A stretch of 64,000 nucleotides of DNA from Cunninghamella blakesleeana (GCA_017871115.1 JAFCIZ010000006.1:3720001-3784000); one strand, 5' to 3'; shown: positions 38,552-52,207, numbered from the stretch's first letter. Translations and numbers: made by a program. Notes: a model not told the origin generated them from the sequence alone.

Positions 38552-39466
38552 TATTTTTGGAGTAAGTACCTTTAATATAATAAATACTATTAATAATAAA
38601 ATTAAATTTTTATATACTATATAAACACTATAAATTTTTATATACCTTTTATACGTATATATATATATACATACCACATTATATCCCTTATTATATATAA
38701 ATATATGACATCCATTGTTTTAAATTTATAAAACAAATATTTACTTGAAACATTTTTAAAGTTTAGATTACTATAATCTAAATTACCATAGTTGGAAGTT
38801 ATTATCCTTTGTCATTTCATACATACATATAAAATAGCACATCGTAACAAAAACATGTAAAGTAGATATATACATAAAAATGAACGATTTATTTTATAAA
38901 AATAAAAAAACAAAAAAGAAATAAAGTGAGAGAGCGCGTAAAATAACAGTAGGAAACGCGTACTAATGATGGTTATTATACCTTTTCAGACTTTTATCTT
39001 TTAATTTATAATTTTAAATCAAAATGTAACAAAATTTATCTATAATTAAGAATTAGAATACATGTACGTATATAAACTATTAAAAATATTATAATGCATA
39101 CAAAATATGTATAGAAATAAAATAAAAATATAAACTATAAAAATGATTCCATACGTAAAATGACAAAAAAAAAAAAAGAGAAAGAAAAAAAAAAACAATT
39201 TTAAAAATGAGTGGATTTTATCTATATAGCTTAAGATTCTGAATTAGTAAAAATAAAAGTCAAGATTATAAAATAAAAGTATAATATAATCAAACCATTG
39301 TTTTCTTTCTTTTTTTCTTTCTTTTTTTCTTTCTTTTTTTCGGATAAACATAATAAATGATTGAACCAATTTATTGTGTTACAGTAATAAAAATACAAAT
39401 AAAAAATTACTAAATATACATATGGAGGGTTTTTTTTTGTTTTTGTAATTTTTTTTATAAATTAGG

Positions 39467-39505
<39 letters not shown>

Positions 39506-39551
39506 ATATAAACGATAATAAATAGTAAATAATACGAAATAAAAGATATGG
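38552..39551. other. intergenic region, tandem minus-strand genes
   Basis: AT-rich, with a CTTT/CTTTCTTTTTTT tandem tract (about 39303-39343) and a TA repeat (about 39470-39500) close to the end of the RING gene. No gene was seen. Confidence 0.45.
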
Positions 39552-41502
39552 TTATTCTTTATCAGTAGTGTTCATTTTTTTCTTATTCTCATCTATGGAG
39601 TGACGAGGAGAAGGTGATATTGAAGATGAAGGCTGAGAATCTGAAATTGGTAAAGAGGATAAATTAGATTCATGTGATGTTCTTTTTGAATTTTCTAAGG
39701 AAGAAATTACTGTTGTTGTTGGCAAAGCTTCTTTTTCCCCATCGTTTTGTTGCTTCTGATCAGTAGAAACAATAGATACCCTATCATTCTCTTTAATTTC
39801 TTTTTCTTTATGTTCTTCTTCTTTATCTTTTGTTATTATTGAGATGTCGTTTGTTACATTTTCTTGATCTACTGGAGAAGTTGGTAATCGAATATTTATA
39901 TCTGTAATATCCACTGATTCGGTTGTAGTAGTTATAGCCGTAGTAGTAGTGGTAGTAGTAGCATCAGTAGTAGCGTTAGGAGGTGAAGACGTTGTTGATG
40001 AAGTTGATAAAGATGGTGATGATGACGTTTGAGAAGAAGAAGGGTTCATTCGGGATGAGGTGGATGGTTGTTCATCACTATTTTCAATATCTTTTTCATC
40101 TCGAAGTTCAGGAGGTAAACAATTGTATTTACAAATAGGACATAGCGTAGATTTTTGAGTTAACCATGGATCAATACATAATACACAAAAGCCATGGTCA
40201 CAAGGTAATAATCGTATATCAGATTGATTTTCTTCATAATCATCTAAACATATAACACAGCTTGAATTTTTGATTTGATCAGCATTATAATTTTGAATAG
40301 GATAGGAATTTACAATAGATACAGGTAATGGTTTTAATTTACGTTGATTTAACATTCTTAAATGATGTTCTTCCAACATAATATTATAATCTCTATCTCG
40401 GATTCTTTGTCTAAGTCTCCACCATCTAAAGAACAGAAATAGCGCAAAGGATGCTATATATACGAGATAATAATTAGTATTACTTTTTATTATAATATAT
40501 ATATATATGTGCGTGTGTGTATGTGTGTTTATTTTATTCTATCTTAAATCATACCTAAAAAGAAAACAGCACCTAATGCAATAATCCAAGTAATATAATT
40601 TGAAAGACTTGCTCCACTTGTCCAATTGATTTCTTGTAAAAGAGTTTCTATGAATAAATAACTATGTGGTGCCGAAATAGGAACTTGGTTAAGAGCTTTT
40701 ATTTTTCCAATGATATCCAATCCATAGTTATTCGAAACGAAATAAAGTTGACCGGGTAAATTATAATTATCCATTATTTTAAGTGTATTATTGTTCGTAT
40801 TGATATCATTGTCTGGCATATTATTAATATCAGTAATGGCTGGAAGAGGTTGACTATATGAAGGTAGAGTGGTAACACCACTTGCTTGAGAGGTTGTAAA
40901 ATTGGTATTAATATCGTTGCCGTATGTTTGATTATCGTATATAATTATATGGGTGACACTAAGGTTATATGCTGTAGATAATTGCCCAATATTGAGTACT
41001 TTTTCCATCCATTTACATCCACCTCCTCGTTTAACTAAGGCTATTTTATCAAACGCTTGAATTCCACTATCTCTATTAAATCCATTAAAATTCCAACTTT
41101 GTAAATCATTAAATGTTGTTTGATTATTACATGCATCAGAAAAATCGAATATGGGTCTCTATATAAATAAATAAATAGTATATATATATATATATATACG
41201 TTGATATTAGAACTATAATAATAATAATAATAATAATAATATCAAGTAAAAATAGTGTATTTTACAGGTCTTTTTAATTGAAGATCCATAGAAAAAGAAC
41301 GATTGTAAATAGTTTGAAATATTTGGGATTGAATAATTCTAAAATCATTAGGATTATAATCAGGTGTGGTTTGTTTTTCCTTATAATAAGTGCCATCTAT
41401 TTCTAAGAATGAAGGATTTTTAATAGATTGTGAATGAATAGGTCGAATTAATAATACAAATGAGTATAATAACAAAGTATACCCTACTTTGCTTAACCTC
41501 AT
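39552..41502 (-). CDS. PA-TM-RING E3 ubiquitin ligase
   Basis: Three exons on the minus strand, 41502-41266, 41158-40555 and 40453-39552, give 580 residues. A signal peptide (MRLSKVGYTLLLYSFVLLIR) is followed by a luminal protease-associated-like domain with KIALVKRGGCKWMEKVLN. A membrane helix (about 265-290) ends in the stop-transfer FFRWWRLRQRIRDR. The RING (about 346-390) reads CVICLDDYEEN...LPCDHGFCVLCIDPWL...CPIC. A long Ser/Thr-rich tail follows. The architecture matches RNF13/GRAIL-like ligases of the endomembrane system. The fifth zinc ligand position is Cys (HGFC), so the ring is C3HC4 rather than the RING-H2 type usual in this family. Confidence 0.9.
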
Positions 41503-41638
41503 TGTATTATTTATGTACTATAAGAAAATAATATTGGAAGAATTTTTTTTTTTTCAAAAAAAAAAAGAAAAAGAAAGAAAGGAAAAAGGAAAAATTTATT
41601 TTTTAAAAATAAAAAAATAGTAACACAAAATTTAAAAA

Positions 41639-42948
41639 TTAATCAAGCATCATTGTATCTTCGTCATTTGCCTAAATTAATAAAAAATGAAAATCAATTG
41701 ATGCCATTGTTACTATTACCAGTATTATTATCAAATATATTACGAAAATGCATTATAACTACTTACTGTATTATTATTGCTGTTATATGCTTCCAATTCT
41801 GCATCTAAATCATCAGTTGTACGATTACGAGATTGTCTATTAAAAAATCAAGAAAAAAAATTTAAAAGAGTATTTACATTATTATCACTATCTCTCATTT
41901 CTCAAATTTATTTATTTATTATTATTCTATTCTATTACCTTGATGATGATGAGGGTTTTCTATCATTACAGTTTGACTTTTCAGGTTTAGAAATTTTCAT
42001 TGGTTGACCATCCAAATCTATGTTGTTAAATTTTTCAATAGCCTTTTCAGCACCTTCAGTTTCACTAAAAGTAACTTTAGCTACTCCAGTAGAACGACCT
42101 GATTTATCAAATTGAATTTTACATTTTTCAACTGTACCGGCCAAATTAAATACTTCCTATAAATTATTAATAATAGTACATTTATTATTATTCATTCATT
42201 CATTCTTCTTCTTCTTCTTTTTCATCATCATCATCACCGTCATTATAACCTTGTATGTATATATTATAAACTAATGCTATGATATAGTAGACTTACTCGA
42301 AGATCATCTTCTGTAACGTTATAATGAATATTTTCTACTAAGATAGTAGTTTGAGATGGATTACGACGTTGTTGAGAGTGACGAACACCACCAAGACGTG
42401 ATTGAATAGAAGAGCCTTCCTTATATAAATCATGAGTCCAAGGTTGATTTGTATTTCTTTTAGCTGGGCGAGACTAGTAAAATAAAATAAAAACCCAACG
42501 CCATATTAATGAGAGAGAGAGGAGGAAATACCAATACAAAAAATAAAAAAAAGAGAGAGATAGAGATAGAGAGAGTGTATTTATATAATTATCCTATATT
42601 TGTATGTATATATGTATATATGTGTATATATGAATGATAATAAAAAAAAAAGGGAAGCTTGTTGCTTACATTTCGTTGATGGCTATTATTGTTATTATTA
42701 CGTGTAGAACCAAGTCGACTATTAATGTTACTGCCACTGGAGCGTTTTTGAATACCACCACTTCCACCAAAACGACTAAATTGTTGAGGTCTATTACTGG
42801 AACGTTGAGAAAAAGATGGTTGAGAACGTTGTGATCTTTGACGGTTTTGTTGGTTTGGACGTGATTGATGATGTTTTCTATTATTATTGTTATTTTTCTT
42901 ATTTTGTTTAATAACATCATCTAAAGCAAGATCTAATTTGGAAGCCAT
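41639..42948 (-). CDS. mRNA export adaptor ALYREF/Yra1 (THO complex subunit 4)
   Basis: Five exons on the minus strand, 42948-42670, 42473-42297, 42156-41939, 41836-41767 and 41671-41639, give 258 residues. The start MASKLDLALDDVIKQNKK is the N-terminal UAP56-binding motif. An Arg/Gln/Asn-rich RNA-binding region follows, then one RRM (about 120-200: TILVENIHYNVTEDDLREVF, SGRSTGVAKVTF). The C-terminal copy of the UAP56-binding motif is TTDDLDAELEAY. Family knowledge: this protein links the TREX complex and Sub2/UAP56 to the Mex67 export receptor. The gene ends 137 bp downstream of the RING gene's start and shares a 330-bp divergent promoter with Nup155. Confidence 0.94.
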
Positions 42949-43277
42949 TTTTTTTAGTTTATTTAATATTATTATTGTTGTAAAAAATAAAAATAGAGAA
43001 AAAGAGAAAAACAAAGAATGTAAAGAATGTTAACTGATAAGTTTTTTTTAAAAAATAAAGAAAAAGGAAAAGAAAAAGAGAAACAAAGAAAATAAAAAAA
43101 GGGAGCCGATTTTGTGCTTTCCAATGTAAACACTTGTGGACTGTTTAAAAGATTTAAATGCCGCTTTTTTCGAGCCAAAAAAAAATATTAAACCTAACCT
43201 ATTTTTTTTCCTCATTCCTTTTTCTTTTCTGTCTTATTTCCAATACAAGTTATATTTTTTATATTATTTGAATTACA
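42949..43277. promoter_or_regulatory. short divergent promoter region
   Basis: 330 bp between the ALYREF and Nup155 start codons, with A-rich and T-rich tracts and no clear TATA box. It may act as a bidirectional promoter for these two nuclear export and pore genes. Confidence 0.5.
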
Positions 43278-44344
43278 ATGTTAGGTGATATATTTGATTG
43301 TATCAATAAGATAATTCAAGTTGAGAAACTGTCAGTACAATTCAATGACTATTTAAAAAGTAAGCCCTTTTTTTTTTTTTTTTTTTTTTATTGTATGGTT
43401 TTTATGTAAATGTATATTATCGACTTACCGCTTACCTATACCTTCTGTTATTATTATATATTATTTTAGATATAACCTTGGATCAATATGTTTATTCTCA
43501 ATCTGAATTGGATAACGTATTTAAAAAAAAACTTACTGTTGATTTACCACCTGAATTAGAATCTATATTAAAAGGTATATTTTAAGGAAAAAAGCGCGAT
43601 CCTTTTTATTACTATTATTATTGTTGTTAAAAAACATATTTACCTATTTTATTTTACTTATTTTTATTTATTTATTAATAACAGATCGATCTTCAAAATA
43701 TTCCATTGGTATTTTCCCAGAGATTCAAAGGATATGGGTTATTAAAGGGAATAGTTTATATTTATGGAATTATATGACCAAGTAAGTTGTTTGTAAAGTG
43801 ATTATTAAGATAAATAATTCAGTATATACTTTATTATATTTATTAAGTATCTTTTATATCTTTTTATTCTCATTTTTTAGTGACATATTTAAATACCAAG
43901 CGCGAGAACAAATTATTTATAAAGTTGGATTAACAAAACCTAAATTTGGTAAGTGTTCTATGGATATATAATATAAAACTATTTCATTTTATTTCGTGAT
44001 TTAATTTAAGATTGTAATGTAACGAATACTCTTTGTATATTAATGTTAGGTACATTTGGTGAGGATATAGAATGGGTTTTAGTAGTTGTTACATCCAATC
44101 AAACATTATTATATGGTATTTCATCTTATTTAGTCAAGTTAGTATTAAGCAAAGATAGAGTATTCAAAACAAACACATCTAATATTATTATAAAAAGCAT
44201 TCATGGAACACATAATGGAAGAATTTTTGGACTCGGTGATGATGGCCATATATATGAAATAGAATATCCGGTATATAACTTAGTAGAATGAAAATTGATT
44301 AATATAGGAAAGAATGATATATTGAAAATGGATTATACTAACGT

Positions 44345-44379
<35 letters not shown>

Positions 44380-44557
44380 AATTATATTCTCTTTTAGGTA
44401 CAAGGATCAGTATGTCAATTGAAATGTCATACAGAAGAAGCATCATTTGGGCTACTTTCCTATTTTATTAAGCAAACGCCTAGTGGTAAATAATTTATTT
44501 TTATTTTATTTTTTTAAAAAAAGGATCATAGGAAATAATAGTCAAGTATTTGATATG

Positions 44558-44589
<32 letters not shown>

Positions 44590-44709
44590 ATTTTTAATTT
44601 TTATAGCAAAAGCTAAATCAATAACTGTGGATGAGAAACATAAAGCACTATATGTATTAACCGAAAAGAACGATATAAAGGTATATAGCATAATAGAATA
44701 TATTCAAGG

Positions 44710-44764
<55 letters not shown>

Positions 44765-47573
44765 ACCATTATATTTATTTTTTTTATTTTATTTTTTTAA
44801 AAAAGATTGTTCGTTTAGATGATGGTATGGGAACCTTTGCATTGAGCGAACAAATTGAAAATATAAATGATAAAGTAAATTCCTATTTATTACAAAAAAT
44901 GCAAACCTATCAAACAGAATCAGCCCCAGCATCAATTTTATCTACAATTGGATCAATTTTAACACCACGCCCGTTTGATATTATTTCTATTCACACCATA
45001 CCTTCAGAAACCATCAGTTTTTGTGCTGTGACTTCGCATGGCTGTCGATTATATTTTACACCAACCTTATCTTACATACGCCTCCCTCCTTATTTAAACG
45101 ACCAACCATTAGCTATACAACCTCACCAATCACTCTCTTCAAGTTGTTATAACGATGGTATTTTTACAGGCATTATCAATCATTCATCATCATTATCATA
45201 CTTATGGACAGTTGATTATCAACAATTTCATGATTTCTCCATCCAAGAAGTAAGTTCCATGATTCAAGTCGACAACTCACCTCTTGCTTTTTGTATTCTT
45301 CCTTCGCAATCTCCTTCCTCTCCAGCACCAGAGCGTTTCTATGAACCCATTTATTCACCTATTGATTCACCTACTTCATTATGTCTTGCTATTGATCATG
45401 AGGGAGCTCACTTTTTCGAAAAACAACGTCCAATTCAGACTCTTTATAGATATGTGGTGGAGTTAAAAGAATCCACTGCTTTTAAAAAACATATAGATCG
45501 TTTTAATAAGGATTATGGTATCACCAACTCTATTGCTTTATTATTTAATATTTTATCATCTAATCAATCTATCATATATAAACAAAAAGGTAATAGCATA
45601 TAAGTATATTAAGAAAATTTAAAGAGATAATGAATGGAAAAAAAGGAAGGACAAAAGGTTGCTAATTACCGATGTTTTACTTTTGTTATTATTATTACCT
45701 TCATTCTTTTTAATTATATTCAGATATAATACCTTACTTAATACAAACAGAAGAACAATTAAATCAAGGCTCGATATTGTATTATACACATATTGTAAAA
45801 CAATCCTGGAATACGGATGTATTAACATTTAATGAGGGTTCTATGGCAACTATTGATTCATTTGCCCGGTGTAAATCAGAATTACAAAATTTTTATACTC
45901 TACTAGAAATGTAAGATTATATAAAATGGTTATTATTATTATTATTATTATTTTATTTATTTAACTATTATGTATGGCTTTTATTTTTATTACTTTAATA
46001 GTATCAAGGGCTATGGTACATTTTTATCAACTATCAACAATATTCAACTATTATTATCAAAAACAATCCAAACTATATCATTCATATTATATTTAATGGA
46101 AAACCAAGTACAATTTGAAAAGTATGTTAATAATAAAATAATAAACAATAAAATAAAAAAAGTATTTATTGATTTATATATTTACATATATATGAAATTA
46201 ATATGTACATCATATTTTTTATTTTTATTTTATATTTTTTTATATTTTAGTGTAAATGAAACAGTCTTTTCAGAACTAGTTGGAACTGATAAAGGGTTAG
46301 CAATATTAAAAACATTGGTAGAAAATGTAATAACCATCAATGCTTCATACAATAAATCTTGGGTGAATGAATTTTTGAAAAGTCAATGCCCAACATTATT
46401 TGGTGATAAACAACAATTGGAATTATTTGAAGGAGATGAGTATTTAGCACGTGCCATGGCAAACAAGGATGAACAACAACGTACATTATTACTAGATCAA
46501 TCTGTTCCACATTATTTAACCAGTTTTAATTATTTATCTTATGAAAAACAAAATGATATATGTAAGGTATATCAAAAATTAAAATACTATCGTGGTTATG
46601 TTAGTTTATCTATTCAGATATCACAACAACAAGTTAGTAATAAGGACCAACAAGCTGATAATAGTAATAATAATAAATCAACTCATATTGGTATCAACCA
46701 TGGTTACTCTATGATTCTCTCTCTTTTGAATCATCTTAAACAAGAACACCAAGAAATGGTCATCGATGTTGTACATATGATATTGAATGCATCTCAAGAA
46801 AAACAATTACATTGCCTTATATATACATGGTTAATAGAACATCAACGTCTTCATGATATCTTCCAAATCAAGACTCCTTATTTATTGGATTTCTTAGAAT
46901 ATGAATATGAAGATAAGATCATTGGATTGGATTGGTTATGGAAGTATTATGATGCTCATCAAGATGTTTCCAAAGCAACTACTTATTTAATACAATTAGC
47001 TACAAAAGTCCCATTTATATCATTACACGATCGTATCCAATATATTCAACTTGCTATTCAACGCCAGCCCACTACAGAATTAGAAACATTGCATAAATCA
47101 GCCTCCATTCAACAAGAAATAGCACAAAGAATGAATGCAAAACAATCCAATAATGAAAAAGATAATGACTGTATGGATAGAATTAACAGTTGGTTATTAG
47201 ATAAACAAGATTTATTAACAGATTTTGCTATTCACTATGAATTCTGGGACCAAGCAATTTTATTAATGGAATTAATCCATAGTTCTGATACAAAACAGTT
47301 ATATCAAGCATGGACATTATTATTAAAACAACAACAAGCCAATTGGGAAAACATGAAATCCTTAGTATGTAGTTTAGGCAAACAATTATATCCTTCTTCC
47401 ATAACGTTCCCTGTTTATTTAATTGTTACCCTTTTGGAATCACATTGTTGCTCAACACAAAAAGAATATTCCTCCTTCTTGGAAGTTGGATGGATTGTAA
47501 ATATTTTAATTGGCGACATCGATATACCTAAACCTATTTTAGAAGATGCATATAGTACTCTTTTAGAAAATAA

Positions 47574-47610
<37 letters not shown>

Positions 47611-47763
47611 GAATTAATAGTTATAAAAAATGGAATGGTAATAGGAGTAGGAATAATAATTATTATTATTTTTTTTTGTTAATAGATTTCGCCTTGGCAA
47701 GATGAAGATTACAGACATTATCTTGAACAACAATTTGATTATCTTAAAAATAAATCATTCTAA
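43278..47763 (+). CDS. nucleoporin Nup155/Nup170-like
   Basis: Twelve exons, 43278-43359, 43470-43574, 43685-43781, 43881-43948, 44050-44270, 44398-44485, 44607-44680, 44806-45589, 45724-45910, 46002-46121, 46251-47574 and 47686-47763, give 1075 residues. The N-terminal beta-propeller shows KYSIGIFPEIQRIWVIKGNS, SLYLWNYMTND and GRIFGLGDDGHIYEIEYP, the last being characteristic of Nup155/170. The C-terminal half is an alpha-solenoid with SYEKQNDICKVYQKLKYYRG and FISLHDRIQYIQLAIQR. Family knowledge: this is an inner-ring scaffold of the nuclear pore. It is shorter than the roughly 1400-residue relatives. Phases agree through all eleven introns. Confidence 0.88.
44710..44762 (+). repeat. 53-nt poly-A tract in Nup155 intron 7
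   Basis: A perfect run of 53 A fills the 5' half of the intron between 44680 and 44806. It is the longest homopolymer in the window and is likely to vary in length. Confidence 0.9.
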
Positions 47764-47986
47764 TATAAATTTATTTATTTTTTATATTTTTAATACATAA
47801 TAAACAAAAGCATTGTAGTTATTTTCTTTTATTTTATTTTAAGAAATAATGTACAAATACAATATTTTAGTGGAGTATATTAGATACCAATCAATGGATT
47901 AATAAATTATTAGTTATTATAATTATAAGAAGATTACAAAAAAAAAAAAAGAGAAATTATAATTAAATATGAATAGGAAAAAAAAC

Positions 47987-48967
47987 CTATTGGTTTTTTT
48001 TCTGAGCAATAAAATTAGAAGCTGAAGCTTGTGCTTTTAAATAATCGCTTCTTTGCATAGCAAATAAAACGGCAACAAGAGCTAAAGCGCCAGCCCAAAA
48101 CCAAGGATTTTTAAATGGTGATTTGACACTAATTAATTCTACATCCATAATAATAGCCGTATCAGCTGGGATATAAAAAAAAAAAAAAAAAAAGGAAATT
48201 AGATCTATATTTGGATTATTACTTCTTTTTTGTTATTATTCTTAATATTATAGTTAATGTTAATATATTATTTATTTTTTTAATTATTTATTTTGAATTT
48301 ACGATCAACATATCCAGGTAAACCAATTTCACCGTATGCTAAATAAATGAATAAAAAAGAAAAAAGAAAGAAAGATGAATAAGTGAGAGAATAATTTATA
48401 AATATAAATAATTATTTTAATGTTTACCCAAGTCAGCAGGAATAAGTAACCTTCTAACTTCTTTTTCACACATGCCTTGTATACCTTGTTCAAGACCTTT
48501 CATCATTTTATCATATCCTATATATTATTATTATTATCAAAAGCATAATAGATAATAGATAGTACTATATATTAGCCTTCATTCGTTTTCTCTTATATGT
48601 ATTTATATTTTACCAAAAATATATTTTTGAACACCAGTTTCATAAGTATTTTCAAAATAAGTTTCCGTATTCCATTGACGAGCAGTATAATGTAATTCTA
48701 TTCTAGCATTAGTTGATGCTTGTACACACTTTGTAGGCTTATGTATGGTCCCTATATATAATATATTAATATAATAAGAATATATTTAATGTACGTTTGT
48801 ACATGTTTGTATACTGTTTATTTATTTATTTTTTTTACAGAGTATTACTTACTTCCTAAAACACTATTTCCTGTAGGTGGTATTCCATCATCTAAAGCAT
48901 AATTATATTTTGTAAATGCCAATAATAAAATAGAAAATATATATATAATAGTTGTTGAGCACTTCAT
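47987..48967 (-). CDS. ER FKBP-type peptidyl-prolyl isomerase, membrane-anchored
   Basis: Five exons on the minus strand, 48967-48853, 48751-48614, 48517-48428, 48338-48303 and 48165-47987, give 185 residues. A signal peptide (MKCSTTIIYIFSILLLAF) is followed by one FKBP domain (about 45-145): ARIELHYTARQWN, KMMKGLEQGIQGMCEKEVRR, LLIPADLAYGEIGLPGYVDP, DTAIIMDVELIS. A C-terminal hydrophobic helix (NPWFWAGALALVAVLFAM) and a short polar tail end the protein, so it is probably anchored in the ER membrane. The FKBP12 tryptophan of the VIxGW motif is Leu here, and the FDSS-type residues are also replaced, so catalysis or FK506 binding may be weak or lost. Confidence 0.88.
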
Positions 48968-49321
48968 TTTTTTAATATAAAAAATTAGAAAGAAAGAAAG
49001 AAAGAAAGAAAAAGAGAGAGAGAGAGAGAGAGAGAGAGTGAGAGAATAAAAGAAAAAATAATAAAATTATTTTTTTTTACCCAAAAAGAGAATTAAAAAA
49101 GATCGGGATATGAAATTGATTATTTGATTTTTTTTCTAAAAGAGATAAAAAAATATAAATTTGGTAATAAAAAAATTATAATCTCAGCCATATATACACT
49201 TCTTTTGATATAGACAATGTATGTATAGATAAGATTATTTAAAAGGTGAGATGTATAATGTTGATATGTATAATAAACGGTTAAAAAAATGAATTATTTT
49301 TTTAAAAAAAATTACAAACAT

Positions 49322-49371
<50 letters not shown>

Positions 49372-51968
49372 GTATATATGTATTGATCTCACTACATTGT
49401 AAAAAATAAAAAAAAATAAAAGATTTTAATATGGTATATATTTGAAAAATTGAATACGTATAAATAATAAAAAGAAACCCCCTCCATATTTATATTATTT
49501 TAGTTAATACATATGTGCGCTTATTTATTATACTTGAAGGTTTCTGGAATTTTAGAAAGTTTATTTGATGAAGCAAGAGGTTGTGCTGATTTCCTAATTT
49601 GGGTGTTGTACTCTAGAATGTAACTCTATTCTCATCTTTTGATATAATAACGACAGTAATAATAATAATAAAAAAAGACAACAATAAACCTTGATGTAAT
49701 AATGTCAATAAAAAGAAAAAGAAAAAGGGATATAGATAAATAGTAAAAAAAAAAAAAAAGTAAGCCTCGATGGTTGTATTTTATTTTTATTTTTTATTTA
49801 TTCTGTATCCAACAATAACGTATATATTTCTTTCCATGCAGGTAATCCTTTTTATTATTATTCGTATTGATATACTTCATTTTTATCAAAGAAATAGGTT
49901 AGCTATGGTTAAATAAGGGTCTTTTAAAATAAAATACTTTTTTTTTCATACTTTCACTGGTGATTACCTATTTAAGTAATCTTTCTAGCAAATGTAAGCT
50001 TATTTTCGATATCGTTTATTTATCGTTTTTTTATACTCATTTACAAAATATTTTTCTATTTATTTTTATAAAAACATATAAACTGTTTTACTTATGTACA
50101 TACATATATGTTTGTTTGTTTGTTTTTTGTTCTTTGTTATTTTTTTTTATTTTTTGGGACAACTACATGCATAAAAATAATTATGCAATCGAAAACCCTC
50201 TTTTTTTTATATATGTGTATATTTATAGATATATAAAAGGTTTCGGTTTAATTTAGAAAATATTTATTTTTGATTTTTACTATATCCGAGCCATGTGGCA
50301 ATGAATAGCAAAAGAATAAGATGATGAAATGATGGTTACAAATTATTCTTTTTCAAGAATAAGAGGAAGAGTGAAAGAATAAAATTTTCATTATTAGAAA
50401 AGATTACACAAAGAAAAAAAAAAAGCTACATGCCTTTTAAACCTAATTTTAATCCCCGCAGATGTTAAACGTATCACTTTTTTTTTTTTCTCTTTCTCTT
50501 CTAATATAGTAATTAGTAGATGTGTATTTTTAAAATTCATTATTATTATCGCCAAGTTTCAATATTTAACGGATTTCATTATTTTTTGGAATTGTTTCAT
50601 CTTTCGTTTTTTTTTTTCTTTTCTTTTTTGCCTTGTTACCAATTATAGTACTACTTATTCATTTATTTACACATTTTATTTATTTATTTATTTATTTATC
50701 ATATTTTAACAAAATGATTCAACTATGCTTTAAAAAAATCGTAAACTGATTTTGGATGATCCCGACTATTTTTATTTATGTATTGCATTTTGTATATATA
50801 AACAAACACACTCATTAATATTTTATTTTTTTTAAAAAAAAGGGTAGGTTTTTATATTATCATTTTTGGTTTTCATAAACTTTGATATTCGTTTTATGAA
50901 GTGGAGATCATAAATTAATTTTGTTTTCAAAAAAGAAAAAAGGAAAAGAAAAGAAAAAGGAAAAGATGGTGTGTATAAATTAATTATATCAAAAAGAAGA
51001 AAAGGTTGATCTGAGTTTATATATATATATATATATATATTTTTACATTTGATTTTCCTTTTTTTTTCGGACGGTCTTCCGAATGGTTCCCATAGAGTCA
51101 TTTATAAAAAAAAAAAAAAAAAATGATTGCACAAAAACCTTAAATTATATTTGAGACACGACAAAAAGTGATTCTAGGTCTAAACTTTAAAAAAAGTATT
51201 TAATAATAGCAAAGGTTTATATATCCTCGTCTTTGAATGTATCATTTTAAAGTTTATGGGCTAATAAATATAAAGGGTGTTTAAATTTATTTTATTTTAT
51301 ATTTTTTTCTTTTACGTTTCTTTTCTTTTTTCGCCCACATTCGTCCGTGATTCATGTTATACAACATGATCCAAATAAGTTTTAAAAAAAAAAAATAAAG
51401 CTGCTACGTGTTTGATCAAACATAGTGGCATTTTTATTTATTTTCTTTTTTCGCTTTTCTTTATACATGATAGTTTCAATTTTGTTTCAATTTTTTTTTT
51501 TTTTGATTTAGTATTATATATATATTTTTTTTATTAAATAAAAGAATTACAATATTAAAAATAAAAATTTATAATTACGGCGATAAAATAAAAAAAGTAA
51601 AAGGCGAGAGTAATTGGATAGTATTGTCAATGAAGTACAAACGTGACACCATTTTAAATTTAAATTTACCTATTCGGATTTTGGTCTTGACATAGCAACA
51701 ATTCCACTTTGATACTCATGTTTTACTGGTAAACTTTTTTTTTTTTTTTTGCTTGCATATCATTTTTTTTTAGGTACAAACATTCTATTAAAACGCCGCC
51801 CGATGATTCGCGTAAATTTTATTTTTTCTCTCTCTACCTTTTCTTTTCCTTTTCCCTTTTTCTTTTTTTTTTTTTTCTTTAAGCAATTCCTTTTATTTTT
51901 TTTCCTTTCTTTAAATCTAATTGTTAATTGTAAGAGTATATATATACATACATACATACACACACACG

Positions 51969-52007
<39 letters not shown>

Positions 52008-52207
52008 TTATTTATTTACTTGTACTTGTTCATATATATATATAAATATATAAAAAAAAACCTTATCACTTATAACCCTTTTTAATTATTGGTGTGCCTT
52101 TTTATTTTAAAACTTTTATATTCATATATTTTTGTTTCATTTTTTTTTCTCTTTCTCTTTTAAAACAGGCGTATTTTTTTTTTTATTTTCTATCAACTTA
52201 AAAAAGA
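48968..52207. other. long upstream region of the giant gene
   Basis: 3.2 kb between divergent genes. It starts with GAAA and GA microsatellites (about 48990-49040), followed by CA/TA repeats (about 49321-49380), many T-runs and no protein-like frame. Near the giant gene there is another CATA/CA/TA tract (51947-52010), a possible TATA element (52035-52053) and a pyrimidine-rich leader (52136-52190). This may be an extended regulatory region. Confidence 0.45.
51947..52010. repeat. CATA/CA/TA compound microsatellite
   Basis: TA, CATA, CA and then TA and TTTA units lie about 200 bp upstream of the giant gene's start codon. Confidence 0.85.

Noticed and set aside
38254..38677. Phe-rich minus-strand frames
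   Set aside because: Most of the length is low-complexity from T-rich DNA; only the first 15 residues from 38551 look like a real presequence exon.
45970..46250. Continuous reading through 45970-46250 as one long exon
   Set aside because: The stretch between 46122 and 46250 is AT-rich with typical GT...AG ends and splicing restores a better Nup155-like sequence.
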